Positions 46,844 through 60,100 of a stretch of DNA of 64,000 nt are shown here, in pieces (within the stretch, counting starts at the first letter, position 1; the number at the start of each line of letters is the position of its first letter). The stretch comes from Lactarius indigo (taxonomy: Eukaryota > Basidiomycota > Agaricomycetes > Russulales > Russulaceae). The stretch is taken from contig JAFKAC010000091.1 in NCBI GenBank assembly GCA_025766275.1, forward strand, positions 171,301-235,300, read 5' to 3'. The notes below the pieces were generated by a model. It was not told the DNA's origin. It saw only the letters and a program-made list of their open reading frames with translations, and ran no database searches. The position numbers were made by a program, and so were the translations under genes.

Positions 46844-49210
46844 GGTGAGGATGCGAGCGAGTAGGAGTTGTAAGGATTAGGTAGGTGGTATAAAACGAAC
46901 GAACGTTGAAGTGAATTGGCGAGTCAAGTCGCAACTCCTCCCTCTCTTATAGTCGATGATCTAGTACCAGGGCCTAACATCGCCACAGTTTGTTTCGCGG
47001 AAGAAACTGAAGTTTTGAGCCAGTGCTGAGCGCAGTGCAGGTCCAACAACAGTACGGGTTGGATCTCGACAGTAACAACGACCGCGGATCGCCACCAACC
47101 GACGTCCCGGAAATGAATGTTTGGACTCCAGGTGTTTGGGAATTTGGGAAGGGACGACGTATGTACTACCGAAAGCTGCGGCGCCACGGTGAATTAGTTG
47201 CCGGCTCTTCAAAACGCAAAGGGCTATCGGGGGAGGGAACAGAAACGGAGATGGAAATGACGAAAAACAAGAAAACCGAAGCTGAAACCGAAAACATCAG
47301 ATCAGACGGGCGCGCTTGCGGATCTAGTGAACGTACACATTCGGTCGAAACAAACAGCCGGTTGTGAAGAACATTGAGTCAACAACAAGTCCCCATTGTA
47401 TGTGATAATCCGGATGGCGAGGACACAGACAAGTCGCTACAAGAGTGACTGTATGATGGTAGGAAGTTCTTTTTGGGACTGGACCGATTTGTGAAAAAGC
47501 CAGTGCATGTCGTACCGAATGCGCGGGATCCAATGAGAGCTGGAGAGGCACTCCCTGCTGCCACGAGCGACCAAGTGGTGCTCGCTCATCATAGCGGCAG
47601 TGTCACCTCCGGTTCCCGGACCAACTCCCCGTGCGCGCTTGTAGCGCCCTGACGAAACCCTAATCCTTGCCCTAATCCATCCCCGAGGTCAGCGAGGCTA
47701 GTGATTCGAAGGACGTCAAAGGCCAATCCAGTTGAAAATGACGGCAGCGGCAGGCATAGGGGAGGTGGTTAAAGCTCGAAGATACAACTCCTATTCGCGT
47801 CGCCAACCTGAACCCACCTGACACGTTGGGCTTCCGATCATCTGCGAGTTGCACAGCAACAATTGTACGACACAGTCCTCGCTGCTCCATTTTCAAAAGG
47901 GCGGTCCAGATTGTCAATTCGGTTTTCTGACCGTTTGGATGGTCGGTCTCTGAATTGGGCCCGCATGCTTGGAGGGATTCAGTAAGGTACGGAAAAGTCG
48001 GATTGATGGTTATGGAAAGCACCGGAGTCGCACGAATGACTCAGTGGTCGACCCACACCTAAAAACTTACCTAAACCCATCTCGGCTGAGTCTCTCTTGG
48101 CCCGACCGTTTCATTTCTCACTCTTCTTACTTGCTTACAGACGACAGCACCCGGTTCTTACACTTTCCCTACCATTGCAATGAGGAATTGAGTCAAATGA
48201 CTCGGTCCATCGTTAAACCTGAGGCGCTAAGTGATCTTGATTCAACGTCCGTGCCGCCGTCGCGAATGAGAACGATGGGGAGGATCTGTTGTTGATCTCG
48301 CACGACGTGATACACATAGCAAGCGCCGCCGAAATTCACTTTTGCAGTATAGCCTGGGACATTCACTTCCCCTCAGCGCCTACATCATTAACCTGAAGCT
48401 ATTGGTGGACTGATGTGACCTGATCTAATGGAGTCAATAAACGTTCGTTGCTAACTACTAGACAGGCAGAGATGCTGAGGGGTACGTATTGGAGTATAAT
48501 TCGAGTGGGACCTCTCAATACGAAACCGTAAATTCGGTACAATTCCATGGTTTCACTAGAAGAAAGGAATACAGCACAGCAGACAGACGAACTGCGACGG
48601 CGACATCGAATCAATTGTACGATATATGAAGTGCGCCGTATCCACTACGCCGAAAATTTGGGTTCCTAGTTGGGATATTCGGAGTCTGCATCAATCAACC
48701 TGTCAGACATCGCGACCGTTCGCTGGGCCGGCCAACGAAAGCTGGCGAAACAGGAAACCAACATGGAACGGTATCCCCTGTCCGTGACTTGGCCTGTGTA
48801 CAGGCTAAGTATTGTACATATTCCGCATTGATGTATGTTATTATGGTATGACAATTGGGCTGTTGGAATAAACCGTACCGGAAAACTTGGGCAGATCACG
48901 AAACCACAGTGAGGGTTGTCATCCGCGGGCAAGTGTTAGAGTCGGTATGTGGCCACAAAGCAGAATGAAAACCAGGTTACCGGACAATGGTCGGGGGTTT
49001 CGCAACCATCGAAGTCGCAATACAGAGCACGAGATCGATCTTCGATTCAGCTTATTAATAGTCCCTCCACGGCGACTTAGCTGATGTGTTCTGCGGCAAC
49101 GCAAGAGAAACAAGGACTACGACCGCCGTGTACAGCCTGTCGCCGGAAAGTATCATGGTAACAGCCCAGTTCTATTATTTTATTTTGGCCAACGGTACGG
49201 GGAACAACAA
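46844..49210. other. 2.4 kb without a recognised gene
   Basis: Open frames on both strands are short, unlinked by splice sites and show no known domain. Given the indels in the genes to the right, a broken gene could be hidden here. Confidence 0.4.
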
Positions 49211-49775
49211 TCAATGGTGGGCCTCCTCTTGCACTTCGTCTGCTTCTAAGAACGCAAGGTATGCCTCTGCTCCAGCCGCAGATCCTCCGTGCGCGGGTGA
49301 AACGTCAGTGGCGTCGGCACGTGTTGGCTCGGTCGCATCGTACGCCGCAAGTTCGGTTGCCAGGTCGGGGAGCGCGGGCACAGAAGGTGAGGATGGTGCG
49401 GAAAAGGCCTTTACGGCGCCAACATGAGCGTCTTTGGCCTGTAATGCCGCGCGGGTGTCAATGGGGGCGGGCGAAAAGTTGGGGGTGGACGAAACTACGC
49501 ACAGCAGGGGGGCCTTGTAAATCTAATTCCTTCAAATAAAGGTCCTGGACGAGGTCTACAAGGAGGGGGGTTGTCAGTGTCGGACGGAAAAAGCAGAGGG
49601 TCGGAGATTATATTACCCTTGCGAGCGGCCAACGTAGTTGCGTAGGCACGGGACGCGTGAGCGCGCAGAGAGCCGGGCCTTCAGAGATGAGTCAGTTTCA
49701 ATGGCATGAAAGCGCACCCTTGTGCGAAAAGGGAGTACGGACGGCAGATGCGGCATGCTTGAGGATGGTCGACAT
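49211..49775 (-). CDS. ATP14: ATP synthase subunit h, mitochondrial (probable)
   Basis: Exons are about 49718..49775, 49617..49678, 49503..49555 and 49211..49438 on the minus strand. The product resembles Atp14, a peripheral-stalk subunit of F1Fo. It has a short Arg-rich presequence (MSTILKHAASAVRTPF), RAYATTLAARKDLVQDLYLKEL, AKDAHVGAVKAF, DLATELAAYD and the end GAEAYLAFLEADEVQEEAHH. Reading RAYATTLAARK in frame needs one extra C in the CCC run near 49650, and the segment after LKEL looks locally frame-shifted around the GGCCCCCC run. Either sequence errors or small lesions are present. It is head to head with IF1, 354 bases apart. Confidence 0.6.
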
Positions 49776-50129
49776 GGAGGTTTGTGTGAGCTGGAACGAA
49801 ATGTGGACGTTCATCCGAAGTCACGCATACCGTTACTCGGGCAGGCCCGCCGGTTTCAAGTCCGGCTCCTCCGAAGCGGCCAGCCTTGACACCGTGTTGT
49901 ATGGTTCAGAATTGACCCAGGAGAGCACTGCTGACGAATGGTAAGCTAGGGCTACGGCCAGAAGTCCTTCTGCACCGTGGCTGTATTGAATGGGGTCTAC
50001 AACGTGACTATCGATAGACGTGGGCTAGGTTCGGGCTAGGTTCGTCTCGGCAGACCGACCGGCCGGCGATCCGCGCTCGAACATCTTAAGAGTGACCCAC
50101 ACTGTACCTCACATCCCCAACTCACACAC
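49776..50129. promoter_or_regulatory. Bidirectional promoter candidate, ATP14 and IF1
   Basis: 354 bases between two outward-pointing starts of genes for the same enzyme complex. It contains a short direct repeat GGGCTAGGTTC at about 50023-50045. Confidence 0.5.
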
Positions 50130-50611
50130 ATGCTCGCTCGTATTTCATTCCGTCAGGCTCCCCTTGCTGCTAGGGTATATGCACGCAGCTACACGTCTAG
50201 CATCAAAGAGGGCAGTGTCGCCGCCAGCAGGGAGTTCGGGTATGCATTTATGGCGTTTTCTCTTGTTCTCGGCCAGCGATGACTGACTACTTGTAGCAAA
50301 AAGAGAAAGCCCATGAAGGTATGCAGTTCCCACCGTAAATGGTATAAGTGTTTACCGTCCAATCCAGACCAGTATATAAAGCAGGAGGAACGCAGGAAGC
50401 TCGAAAAGCTTCGGGCGGAGGTGCGTAGCGCGTTTCTATCTTCGTGCCGCAGGGAAGACTGAAAACCCTTTGGTCCAGATGGAGAAAAAGAAGGCTGAAC
50501 TTGTGCGTAGTGCATTGTCTCGCCATTCCGTATGGGTGCCATTGTTAAGCTATGTGTACAACTCTATAGGCCGAACTTCAGAAGCAGCACGACGAGATAT
50601 CGTCGGCGTAA
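50130..50611 (+). CDS. INH1: Mitochondrial F1Fo-ATPase inhibitor IF1 family, one apparent frameshift
   Basis: Exons are 50130..50239, 50297..50318, 50368..50420, 50479..50502 and 50570..50611. The product of about 83 residues has a presequence (MLARISFRQAPLAARVYARS), the inhibitory EGSVAASREFG segment, KEKAHEDQYIKQEERRKLEK and a C-terminal coiled coil AELAELQKQHDEISSA. IF1 blocks ATP hydrolysis by F1 when the matrix turns acidic. Exons 1 and 2 join in frame only if the run of five A at 50298-50302 had six. A homopolymer error or a real 1-base loss would both explain this. All splice sites otherwise fit. Confidence 0.72.
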
Positions 50612-50949
50612 GCCACCAACAATCGCGGTATTGAAGTCGTTGTACGTAATGCACCTGTGACTCTTGAAATGAAAGGCTAACTCTCAGTACGGAGGCTCGA
50701 GGAAGCTCAATGCATTATCCTGCGCATGTTATCACCGCTCCATAGTCCATGTTGCAATATGTTCCTCTGCAATCTGACTTGCCATCCCATACGAGCGGAT
50801 CACGTGAATAACATTCGTAAACCGAACAATACAAAGACGGAGCCAAAATCTGCGAGGAAGAAAACGGAACTTGGTCCAAACAATGGCAACTAAACTATTT
50901 ACCCCTCCGATCTTAGTCCACACGCTTGTTTGACGTGGGCTTTCCTGTC
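50612..50949. other. Convergent gap between IF1 and the BAP31-like gene
   Basis: 338 bases; nothing recognised. Confidence 0.5.
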
Positions 50950-51757
50950 TCACTTGTTGTACTGATCCGCGAGTCTGTCATATTCCGCTGCCTGGGACCG
51001 AGCCTTGCTGCTCAGCGTCTCTGGATAGATCCCATCAGCGTATGTTTCACTACGATTAATTGAAAGATTTACCGAGGTCCTGCTTGAGCCTTTCAATCTC
51101 CTTCGTTTGCTCGCCGGCCACTAGGTATTCCGTGAACTGCTGGCGGTCTAGTTGTACGATTTAAGGATGTGTATAAGTCAAAGGAGAGTAATAGCTGAGA
51201 ACGCACAGCCTTCTTCAGCTTAGCAAACTCGTCCTGAGTGTCAATAAGATCCTGAATGATGTAGAATGTCCGGGTGAGGACAAGCGAGGAGGAACAGGCA
51301 GAAGCCGGTGAGGTAAACATTGCGTTGGGCGCTTAATGAGCGGTGCAAGTCAGCACGTTGGGGCGGGCAGGGTTAAGGCGAAGGTACGAACTAGAATTTC
51401 CCGAGCTGCGTGAGAAGTCTCCGTGCGTATATCTTGCGTGTGCACGAGTCACCCCAGACTTCGCGGTTTCAATCTCCGTAATTGATGCGGAACATGCGTT
51501 TGAAGGGCGTCCACAAAATAAGATACCGACGAATCTATGCACATCTAATTTCAGAAGCGACGACATGAAAAAGTGATAGAGGATGCGCACATGCAGGATA
51601 TTTTCAGCCCATAGGCAAACCTTGGCAAAATAAGGGCTCTCAAGAAAGGAAGGCGAAAGAGCTTCCTCCGGACCTTGAAAGGGAGAGGTGCTACAAAGAC
51701 GCAGAATGAGATCATCTCAGACGCGAGGAGTAAGAAGGTGAGCGAGTAGCTGTACAT
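50950..51757 (-). CDS. BAP31/YET-type ER membrane protein, several apparent frameshifts
   Basis: The N-terminal piece YSLTFLLLASEMISFCVFVAPLPF, followed by KVRRKLF, is the first membrane segment of the BAP31 family, ER proteins that sort membrane cargo. FAYGLKIS follows at the expected spacing, but the residues between are readable only in another frame (FLESPYFAK). Further on FVGILF, VDALQ, RMFRI and EIETAKS of the second and third membrane region appear in successive frames. The coiled-coil tail (DEFAKLKKA, EQTKEIERLKQDLG, QAAEYDRLADQYNK) and stop are recognisable. Exon limits are not reliable. The start at 51757 faces UBP6. Confidence 0.55.
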
Positions 51758-52048
51758 GCAGAATTGTGAGCCCAAAGTCGTGTACGACAAGAAAAGACCT
51801 TACTAGATAGTCATGTTCGAAACAAGGAGTAAGGACGATTAGACCAGGTGTTGTCCCCTTTTATGAGGTTGAGGTCTTGCTGCGGCTTGTGGCCGTGTCC
51901 CTGTCGTGGGGTGGCCCAACGTTGTCCCATTCCACAGTGGACGTCACACATTCACGTGATCGCTTACGCGTCACGTCGAGTCGGAATAAATTCGAAATCG
52001 ATATTTCTTGACTCTTGAAGCTTCGACCTTCGACTGACGCTCACACCC

Positions 52049-54174
52049 ATGGCCCCTTTGAATGTTCATATAAAGCATGCGGGGAATAAACACGACCTCC
52101 AACTCGACCCCGAGAAGCCCCCCCTTGCTTTTAAGGAGGCCGTTTATCAATGTACTGGTGTTCCCGGTAGATCGAATGAAAATCATGGTCAAAGGTGGTG
52201 TCCTCAAGGTGCGCAGCGTTCTACCAGAGCTGCGCGATAAGTTTAATTAACCCAAATCTAACAGGATGATTCTGACTGGAAAAAAATTGGGCCAAAGGAA
52301 GTGCGCATACATCTACATACTGATCTCGCCCGTGCTGATTGAGCGAGGAAACAGGACCAGACATTTATGGTCATCGGTACTGCAGGGAGAGCTCCCCCAA
52401 CCCCCAGCAGAGCCTATAAAATTCCTGGAAGATATGGACGACACTGAGTTAGCAGATGCGGTAGGTCCAAACACTCTCACTTGATATTTGGCCTAAACTG
52501 TAGTTCTTAGATCGGCATGCCTGTTGGCCTCACAAAGTAAGCTGTGAAGTACGAATGTCTATCTTTCGCTGTCTGATATTGTGCATCCAGAGTTTGGGTA
52601 ACACCTGTTACATGAGTGCAACTATTCAAGCCTTGCGCGCCCATCCCGGAATTTGCAGACCGCCCTTTATAGGAGTTCGCCACACAGCATATTCGTACTG
52701 GACCCACCTAATACTCTCTATTTCACTCTCAGATCACGCGATCTCAACCAGTTGCTCGCTCCCTACGAGACCTCTATACCTCCATGTCACGTTCTACAGG
52801 CGGCGTCATTCCATTGGCTTTCCTCACCGTACTCCGAGATGCCAGTACCTCAGTTTGCAAGAACGCAGCAGGACGGGACAACGGCTTATGCACAGCAAGG
52901 TTTTCCACTCACTTTATTCGGCGATCATAAAGCTGAAATCACCCAGACGCAGAGGAGTGTTGGACGCAGATGACCTAATCGTCTGAGAGACGTCCCTGGT
53001 GCATCTACCCTGGGTTCCAGTAGCACGCGCACCAAGTTATCGATCAATACATGACAGGGACCTTGGTCCGCATCGTGCGTGACCTCGTCGCCTCCAATGC
53101 TTTGTACGCCACCGATTTATTTTACAAATTGGCGTAGATTGTCATCTCCGGAAGCTCCCGATGAACCACCCACTGTGAACGAAGAGAATGTGTTGAAGGT
53201 CGAATGTAATATAACGTCAACACCAATTTCATGCTTTCCGGAATCAAGGAGGTGGGCTACCCTGCCCTCCTGGAGCCGGATCTTAACGTCGATGTAGGCA
53301 CTGAATCAACCCAGTTATTAAACACTCCCCGACGCTTGGGCGTGAAGCAACATACGATTCGCGCTCGCGTTTATCTCGCCTCCCAACTTACCTCGCTGTC
53401 CACATGGTGCGTTTTACTTGGCGCCGCGACATAAATAAGAAGGCCAAGATTATGGTGAGCGCCCTTGCTAGTTTATTTGTCGGCCAACAATGCATACCCA
53501 CTGGGGACTAATAGAGGAAAGTAAAATTTCCCAACGAGTTCGACGCGCTCGACATTGCAACAGACGAACTACGAGAAAGGATGCGGCCTGTTGCGAGCAG
53601 ACGCAGTGAGATTGAAAAAGCCCGTGATGAACGGCGCAAAGTCCGAAAACGCACCCGGGCCGCGGTTCCCGCCACACAAGCACCGAGCGTCAACGTGGAA
53701 TCTACGACGAGGCGAATGCCGGAGCGCCTGGCATCGGTGATGTCGAGGCGGATGGGACTAGTCCAGAACAGCCTGATGGTGGTGAGCTGCGCCCAGAAGA
53801 GTGGTATCGCGAACAGGAAAAGGCAGAGCTCGAGGCGTTGGTAGATCCGTCCATCAAGGGTGATGTCGGTGCGAGCCAGACTGGAGTGTACGACCTTGTT
53901 GGTGAGTTCCTCCGTTTCACATCATTATGGCGTACCTTAACACTGGCGCAACTGTTTAGCTATTATCACGCATAAAGGCGCAGCGGCTGACTCGGGGCAT
54001 TACATTGCGTTCGTTGCGCGCCAGGCACTGACAGGTAAGGAGGAGGACCAGGACTGGATCAAATTCGACGACGACAAAGTCAGCGTTTTCCCTGCCGAGA
54101 AACTCAGTACGCTCGATGGTGGTGGGGAAGACTCGTCGGCTTACGTGCTAATCTACAAGAGCAAAGGGTTGTAA
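52049..54174 (+). CDS. UBP6: Ubiquitin carboxyl-terminal hydrolase UBP6/USP14 type, several apparent frameshifts
   Basis: It starts with a ubiquitin-like domain (MAPLNVHIKHAGNKHDLQL) used to dock on the proteasome. The Cys box GLTNLGNTCYM spans a splice at 52538/52595, with the catalytic Cys at 52606-52608. The His box DSGHYIAFVAR has the His at 53998-54000, and the end reads SAYVLIYKSKGL. Between them LQTALYRSSPHSIFVLDPP, LRSRDLNQLL, ENVLKVECNI, KVKFPNEFDALDIATDELRERMRPV and SEIEKARDERRKVRKR are clearly family sequence but lie in different frames. Single extra bases are visible in a GG run near 52170 and a GGG run near 52385. The protein trims ubiquitin chains at the 26S proteasome. It is broken as written. 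Confidence 0.75.
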
Positions 54175-57100
54175 TGGGAGATGTGCGCGTGCGTAGTTCA
54201 TTAATCGTACCCAACATGCGTTGCGCGGGTGGCGTACCACTATCGATCGGCGGAAAGATATCGTCGCGACGTGCCTACCGGACGGGGTTATTGCGGGACT
54301 TCGATAACGATCACGTTACAACCCCATTCGGTCGTGGCGTTCCAATTTAGCTTGCGCTGCGCGGAGTCTCTCGCTGGTTGTACAGTAGGACTCTCAGCCA
54401 AAATTTTGAGTTTTGGCAAGCGCCAAGCTAAAGTCGCCACAATCTTCCAGGGTATTGTAATGGGTCATCTATGTGCCCGACGGCGTGTTTCGTTGACCAA
54501 CGGGAGTAGGCACTGCCGCACTGCGTCTAAGTCCCATCTCCGCACTCGATCTTCACCGATGGCGATGTAATGAAGTTGCCTGGGACGTGGTGAGAGAAAA
54601 ATAATCGGCCATGCGTCCTTGCCACGAGACGTAAGGTTTACTCAAATACAACTTCCTCTGGAATGGAGACCCCCACAGTGATGTGACTGAGAATCCGGAA
54701 GTGGAAGAATGGCAGAAACTCGTGCACCACATGCGGGCGTAGAGGTGACAGGGCCATACAGTACGTCAATGCCAAGCAAGTCCTTCCCCATCCTTCTGTC
54801 CCTATCAGTCCCCTCACGTGCCAAGATTTGAATATAGCAAACTCCTAATTGTCCGATCACGAGTGGTCTGATTGACTCTTGCGGAATTCGTACGGTTCAC
54901 CTAAACGATGACACTTTTTGAATGGACGACATTTGATCCTCGCTCTATAACCAGCAACACATGCAATTCAGGTCCACTATCAGTCCAATAACCAGAATGC
55001 TCTTCCATTATCTGTGCTGGAGTGTTTAACGAATGGTTAGGACCATTTAGTAAAAGCCTCAAACATTCCTAAACACCTCATATTTGATGTTTGGGAAACT
55101 AACAGATTAATCAATGATGCCTAAGTGGGCATACGGTGGCCTTTTCCCTTGGCGCTTTTGTTCCTGTGGTACTCTTAAGGTGAAAGATGCAGGCGCTTAG
55201 CGCTTTCCACCCCGGCGCCTGTTGTAGTAACTAAAGACAACTTGAAAAATGGGACTGAACAACGCTGGGTGTCGTTGAGCGCGAATGTGGAATGCAGATG
55301 CGATTAGAAGAACCGGTGAATAAGGCCTCTCAGTGACAGCATGTGTGGCTTATTTCAGCACAGCACTTGGCACAGCAGTGGAAATTCGAGTCAAGAAATT
55401 TGGGGTGTCGGTCATTCTCCTATCATATATGCGAATCATCGCCCAGCCTATTCTTTTTGTTTTGGGAAGAAATGGTGCCGTATACCCGAGCGACTCGTAC
55501 CATCTTCTATATGTTTTGTTTTGTTTTGGTATTGTACTCATGGCTTGACTCGTGGCCAACCTCGTGGCAATTTGGGTTAGGCACGGCACACGACTCAGAT
55601 ATCAACGACCATGCGGTGACTAGATAATACTCCTCCTGGAGGTAAGTCGGATAGCCCTGCAGACCAACCGAGGGGTGCGGAGCGAAGATATTCCAATAGA
55701 GACCGGTGACGTTGGAGATGCGGGGCCGGGGAGGCGATGCGGCTGAGTTCGGACGCAGGTGCTACTTCAATTCAGGCTTCCTCTGCGTGCTCTGCGGGCG
55801 CTCTCAAGCTCGCGCCGTAGTGTGACTCTTTGGTGCGCTGCTCCGTACGAGTCCGAATCGTACCAACTTGAAGTAGATCAGAGGTCATCAACAGAATCGG
55901 GAGACGGTAATCGCTGGAGCCGGTGTTGCGAAAGGCATGGATTTGCAAATGAGTCGGAATGACATGGGACACGACAGAACGTGCTGTGCTAGTACCCACA
56001 ACTTTGCGTGTGTGTAGTAACGACAACTTCCTTAGGGCGCTCCTTATCTGTAACGCATATCTAATCTAAAAATATATCTAAGTAAGTTAAGTTAAATTGA
56101 CTGTGAGTCGCTTAACTGGCGCTTGGTACAGTACCACTGTCTGAGTAATACATCGTGCATCCTGACCGAGTTCCGAACAACACCCGCCAGATACCTTTTT
56201 TCAAGATCTGAAACTACCCCCGAGAGAAGGCAACTTCGCGGCATGGAGATGGCCGGCCGTGTCGACGCGTCGCCTGCTAATTCCGTCTTGGTTCTATCTG
56301 GTTCCATTTCACGGAAGAAACTTCTTACAAAACCAGCAGAAGGCACTACGTCCCCATTAGGACGGATCGCACTGTTGTGTTAACCGATGGTCGTGTGATA
56401 AAACAATAAACGAGACGGCAAAAGACGCTGGTCGGGTCCGGGATTCGTCAAATGAAAAGACAGAAACAAAGATCCGGGTTGACTGGAACGGGTAGGAACG
56501 AACACAAAGCGCTTTGAGCATTGGAAAGCTAATCCATGCCAGCCGATGAGAACAAAATGATGACGCGTCGGTGTATTATACCACTAGAGTGTGGTGACGC
56601 CAACTGGCAACGGGAATGCGGCCTGCATTCCACGGAACTTGATGGTTACAATAATGGTCTGAGGATTCCACGTGGTGCTCGTGCTGTGTCCCAGTTAAGC
56701 ACTACGATACTGTAGCACGGCCGATCCACACCGAAGACGCTCGTCTTGTAACAAATGCGTCCAGGCAATGCTCCCGTTTAGCGTCATGTCAATGCGCTGG
56801 CTTCATGGCCCATTCGCGCGGTAGAATGACGCGCGGAGCTTAAGGCATAGTCGAATTTACGAGTCTATGAGCAGCGACTCAATTTATGCATCGAAAAAAA
56901 ACGTATGCTCCTGATCCGGGCATCCATCCCTCACCATAGTCACATCATGGGACGGTATCTAGGTCCACTACAATAGTTGGTCGTTCCGGAAATTTGTGAT
57001 TTCCATCCATCGAAGGCAATGTTGTATCATGCATCATGTTCCGCATCAAAGCAGATTGTGGGTTTGTACGAACGTGGTGCCAACGAAGCTGGGGAACACG

Positions 57101-60100
57101 AATCAGGGGCATCCTTGATCAATGATCAAATAGTCTCACAGGTTATCCACGTACTACTTGCCACACAACAATTAACACTAAGGCGACGGACAGACAGCCA
57201 ACCTGATGTCGGCCACCAGTCAGCCGAGAGATCCTATGCATTCTGTGCAAGTATCTTTGTTCTTTGTTTGGGAACTGATAATGAAAAAATGTCCTGATTG
57301 CTGATGGGTCCTGAGTAACAACGGGACAGGACACCGTCGAAGGCACGCTCTGATTGTTGCGTCTTCGTATCATAGAAAGAACCGCACGGAGAATTACGAG
57401 CTGGATACTAGTAGGGTAAGCTCCAGCGGCATCCCAGTTGAGGTCGTACCCCAGGAATGCCTGAAAGATTACTGTTGTTTATAAGGTCGCGGAGAGCCGT
57501 GCTAATTTGCGCCATAATGTCGACTGGCACGGCGCATATGGATAGGTGGGATTGCTACTTTCGGGATCGTTCTGCGGACTAAGCGGACTTGAATTGTGAC
57601 CCGGTCGTCTTCAGCGGTAAACAAGACGTACCTGCACAGATATTGCAACAACCGAGGTGAGAACGAGCACGAAGGAAATGTGCATCGTATTCAAAGTCCA
57701 AGAGGCCTCCGTCCATTGTCCCGTCATCCTTTATACAAGTCGACTAGTGGGTGAGATGGCCCTCGGTCCACACTGGTGGCTCATCTTCTATCATACGCAC
57801 GGGTGACCGAGGCGTGATTATGATGCGATGAAGACTAATGGTTCGTATGTCCCCCATACAGAAAACACGTAGGAGGGCGTGTTGGTGACGCCGAATCAAC
57901 CAAGGCTTGTGTTACCGCTGGTGTCATAGAGACTAGCATATAGCCTGAGTCTGCTCCCATTCGGCGTTCGTCGTTCATGAGGAGGGCAACAAGAGGGGAC
58001 AGGATGCAAACCTTTCTCGGAGAAGTCCAATGCCCCGATTAGATCCCGACGAATGCCAAGCCAGCAGCTTGCGTGTCATTCATCACTAGGATGCGCTCAG
58101 TACTATCCGGATTACAAGCGCAAACAAAGAGTTCCTAATGCGATATGGAGTGGCGCATTGTAGTTAGCATAATTCTGGGCTCTGTGTTTTCGTCAGCCCT
58201 CTGCCACTTGATATCATAGAGGAAGCGACCTTTAGGTTGTTAAGCATTAAGGCAGATAAGTTGGTTTCTGTAACGGATCAGAACTCGTTGATCGGTGACT
58301 ATCCATCCTTCTCGGACTCACTAACCCCCCGCCAATAGAGGCTGTCTGGTAGACGGTGTCGGCGGTAGCCGTGGTTCCTGGTGGACGGAATTTATGGGAG
58401 TGGGGGGCCACAATCCCATGTGTAGTGCCTAGATGTCAATAAATATTGAAAAGGGGAGCCGTTGAAGAGACAAGTGAAGTCCCATATTTGATACTGGCCA
58501 GAAGCTGGCTGTCCGAGCAAAGTAAAAGTGGTCAAAAATACCAGCCGAGTAGAGCGAAGGTATTTTGTCTACGCGTCAAGACCTCGCTTGGGAAATAACA
58601 GGAGATAGGCCTTGCAAGTGCGAAATTCTGCGCGCCGAGAGTGACTTTCGTGGTGAATTGATAGTGGCCTCTTTCTTACGGGTAATAGTAGCTGAGCCCC
58701 GCCTGCCATGTAGAAGTCCAGATAATAAGTTCCACCTCGCTATCGCAAGGCCGCATTCCCAGAGGGTTGTATTCCAGCAGAAGCTATTCGGGGCACGCAT
58801 GGTGAGCAAGTCTCAGAGGGAAATGTTCAGCGTCAATGTGGGAAGGGTAGCCGACGAAGAGTGAGACAGGTAGCTAGTGACCCGCTGAGTCTTTAAGGCC
58901 GACTACAAGATCCCCGGACTGGAGAGAGTATTAGAAAATCTAGGCAAGCAGAGCAGCACGGAATATCCCACATGGACGATAACAGCTCAAACTTGAGAGA
59001 CATCTAGATAGCGTAGATAGAGGTTCCCGGAACCCAGAGGCCACGTGCGCACGATACTGTGTGACGTACACAATGCGGCACACAGCCCCTCAGATAAATC
59101 ACTAGGGTTGCCGTTTCAAGAGTGCCACGCCGTTCCGGTAACTCTGGTTTGTGGGAAATGACAACGACTAGCCCGAGGTAAATATGCCCTCTCTGGAAGC
59201 GACATCACCAATTTGTCTGATGCAGAGCAGGTGTAAGCATCTCCGGCGACTCGACCGGTACAGAAGAGAACCGTTAGTCTGATATTGTGTGCCATACATT
59301 ATTATCATTCAACTGCGGCGAATCAGTGTCGGAGCAAGTCTTCATTCCTTCCATTCTGGAAACGCGACGGGGACTTGAGCTAGGATATTCTGAAATGGGT
59401 TTAATGCCACCACGAAGTACGGCCATACAATGCCACGAAGTATGGAAGCCATAGTCATACAGTAGACAGAGAAACTCGAGGTCAGGCAGTTCGGTGAACT
59501 CGGGGAGACGAGGGTTCTTGGATTACCAAGATAAGAAAGTATATCGCAGTAACTTCGACTAAGACTGGATCAAAGAGACCAAATCAGGTTTCTAGGAATA
59601 CGTACTGTAACCAAAGTGAACGCCACGTTTTCATAGCTGTGGAAACTGTGTTTCGAGAAAATTGCAGGGAGACCAACACTGCACGGTGTTCGACTATTTC
59701 TTGAAACACCGACACGACCGAGCGCCGCATCAGAAAAACTGATAAAGGGGCATTACTTGATCCGTAAGCTGCAGCATGCTAGAGAAGCTACCTGGTACTG
59801 TATGGTCACAGTGGCGGTGTTAGACGGGGCGCTGGGCCCGAGCCGAAGCTACCCGCCGGCCCGACATACCCGGTATGATCGAGTTCCTATATCGTTATCG
59901 ACAAATGCACCCTTGATTGCACCCTTCTAGCCTCGGTCCTGACCACGTTAAAACATGTGGAGAGCATTTGTGAAATACGATAGGTATTGTGACAGCGAAC
60001 CCTAACAGACTCGGAAATCTTGCGGAAACCCACATACGGGCGAATCGATCACCTCGATGTCCATGCGCTCGACATGTGGTAAAAAAATCGATAATGGTCT

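Noticed and set aside
47023..47367. 114-codon open frame rich in Glu, Thr and Lys
   Set aside because: Low complexity, no domain, no linked exons; it lies in the indel-rich boundary zone.
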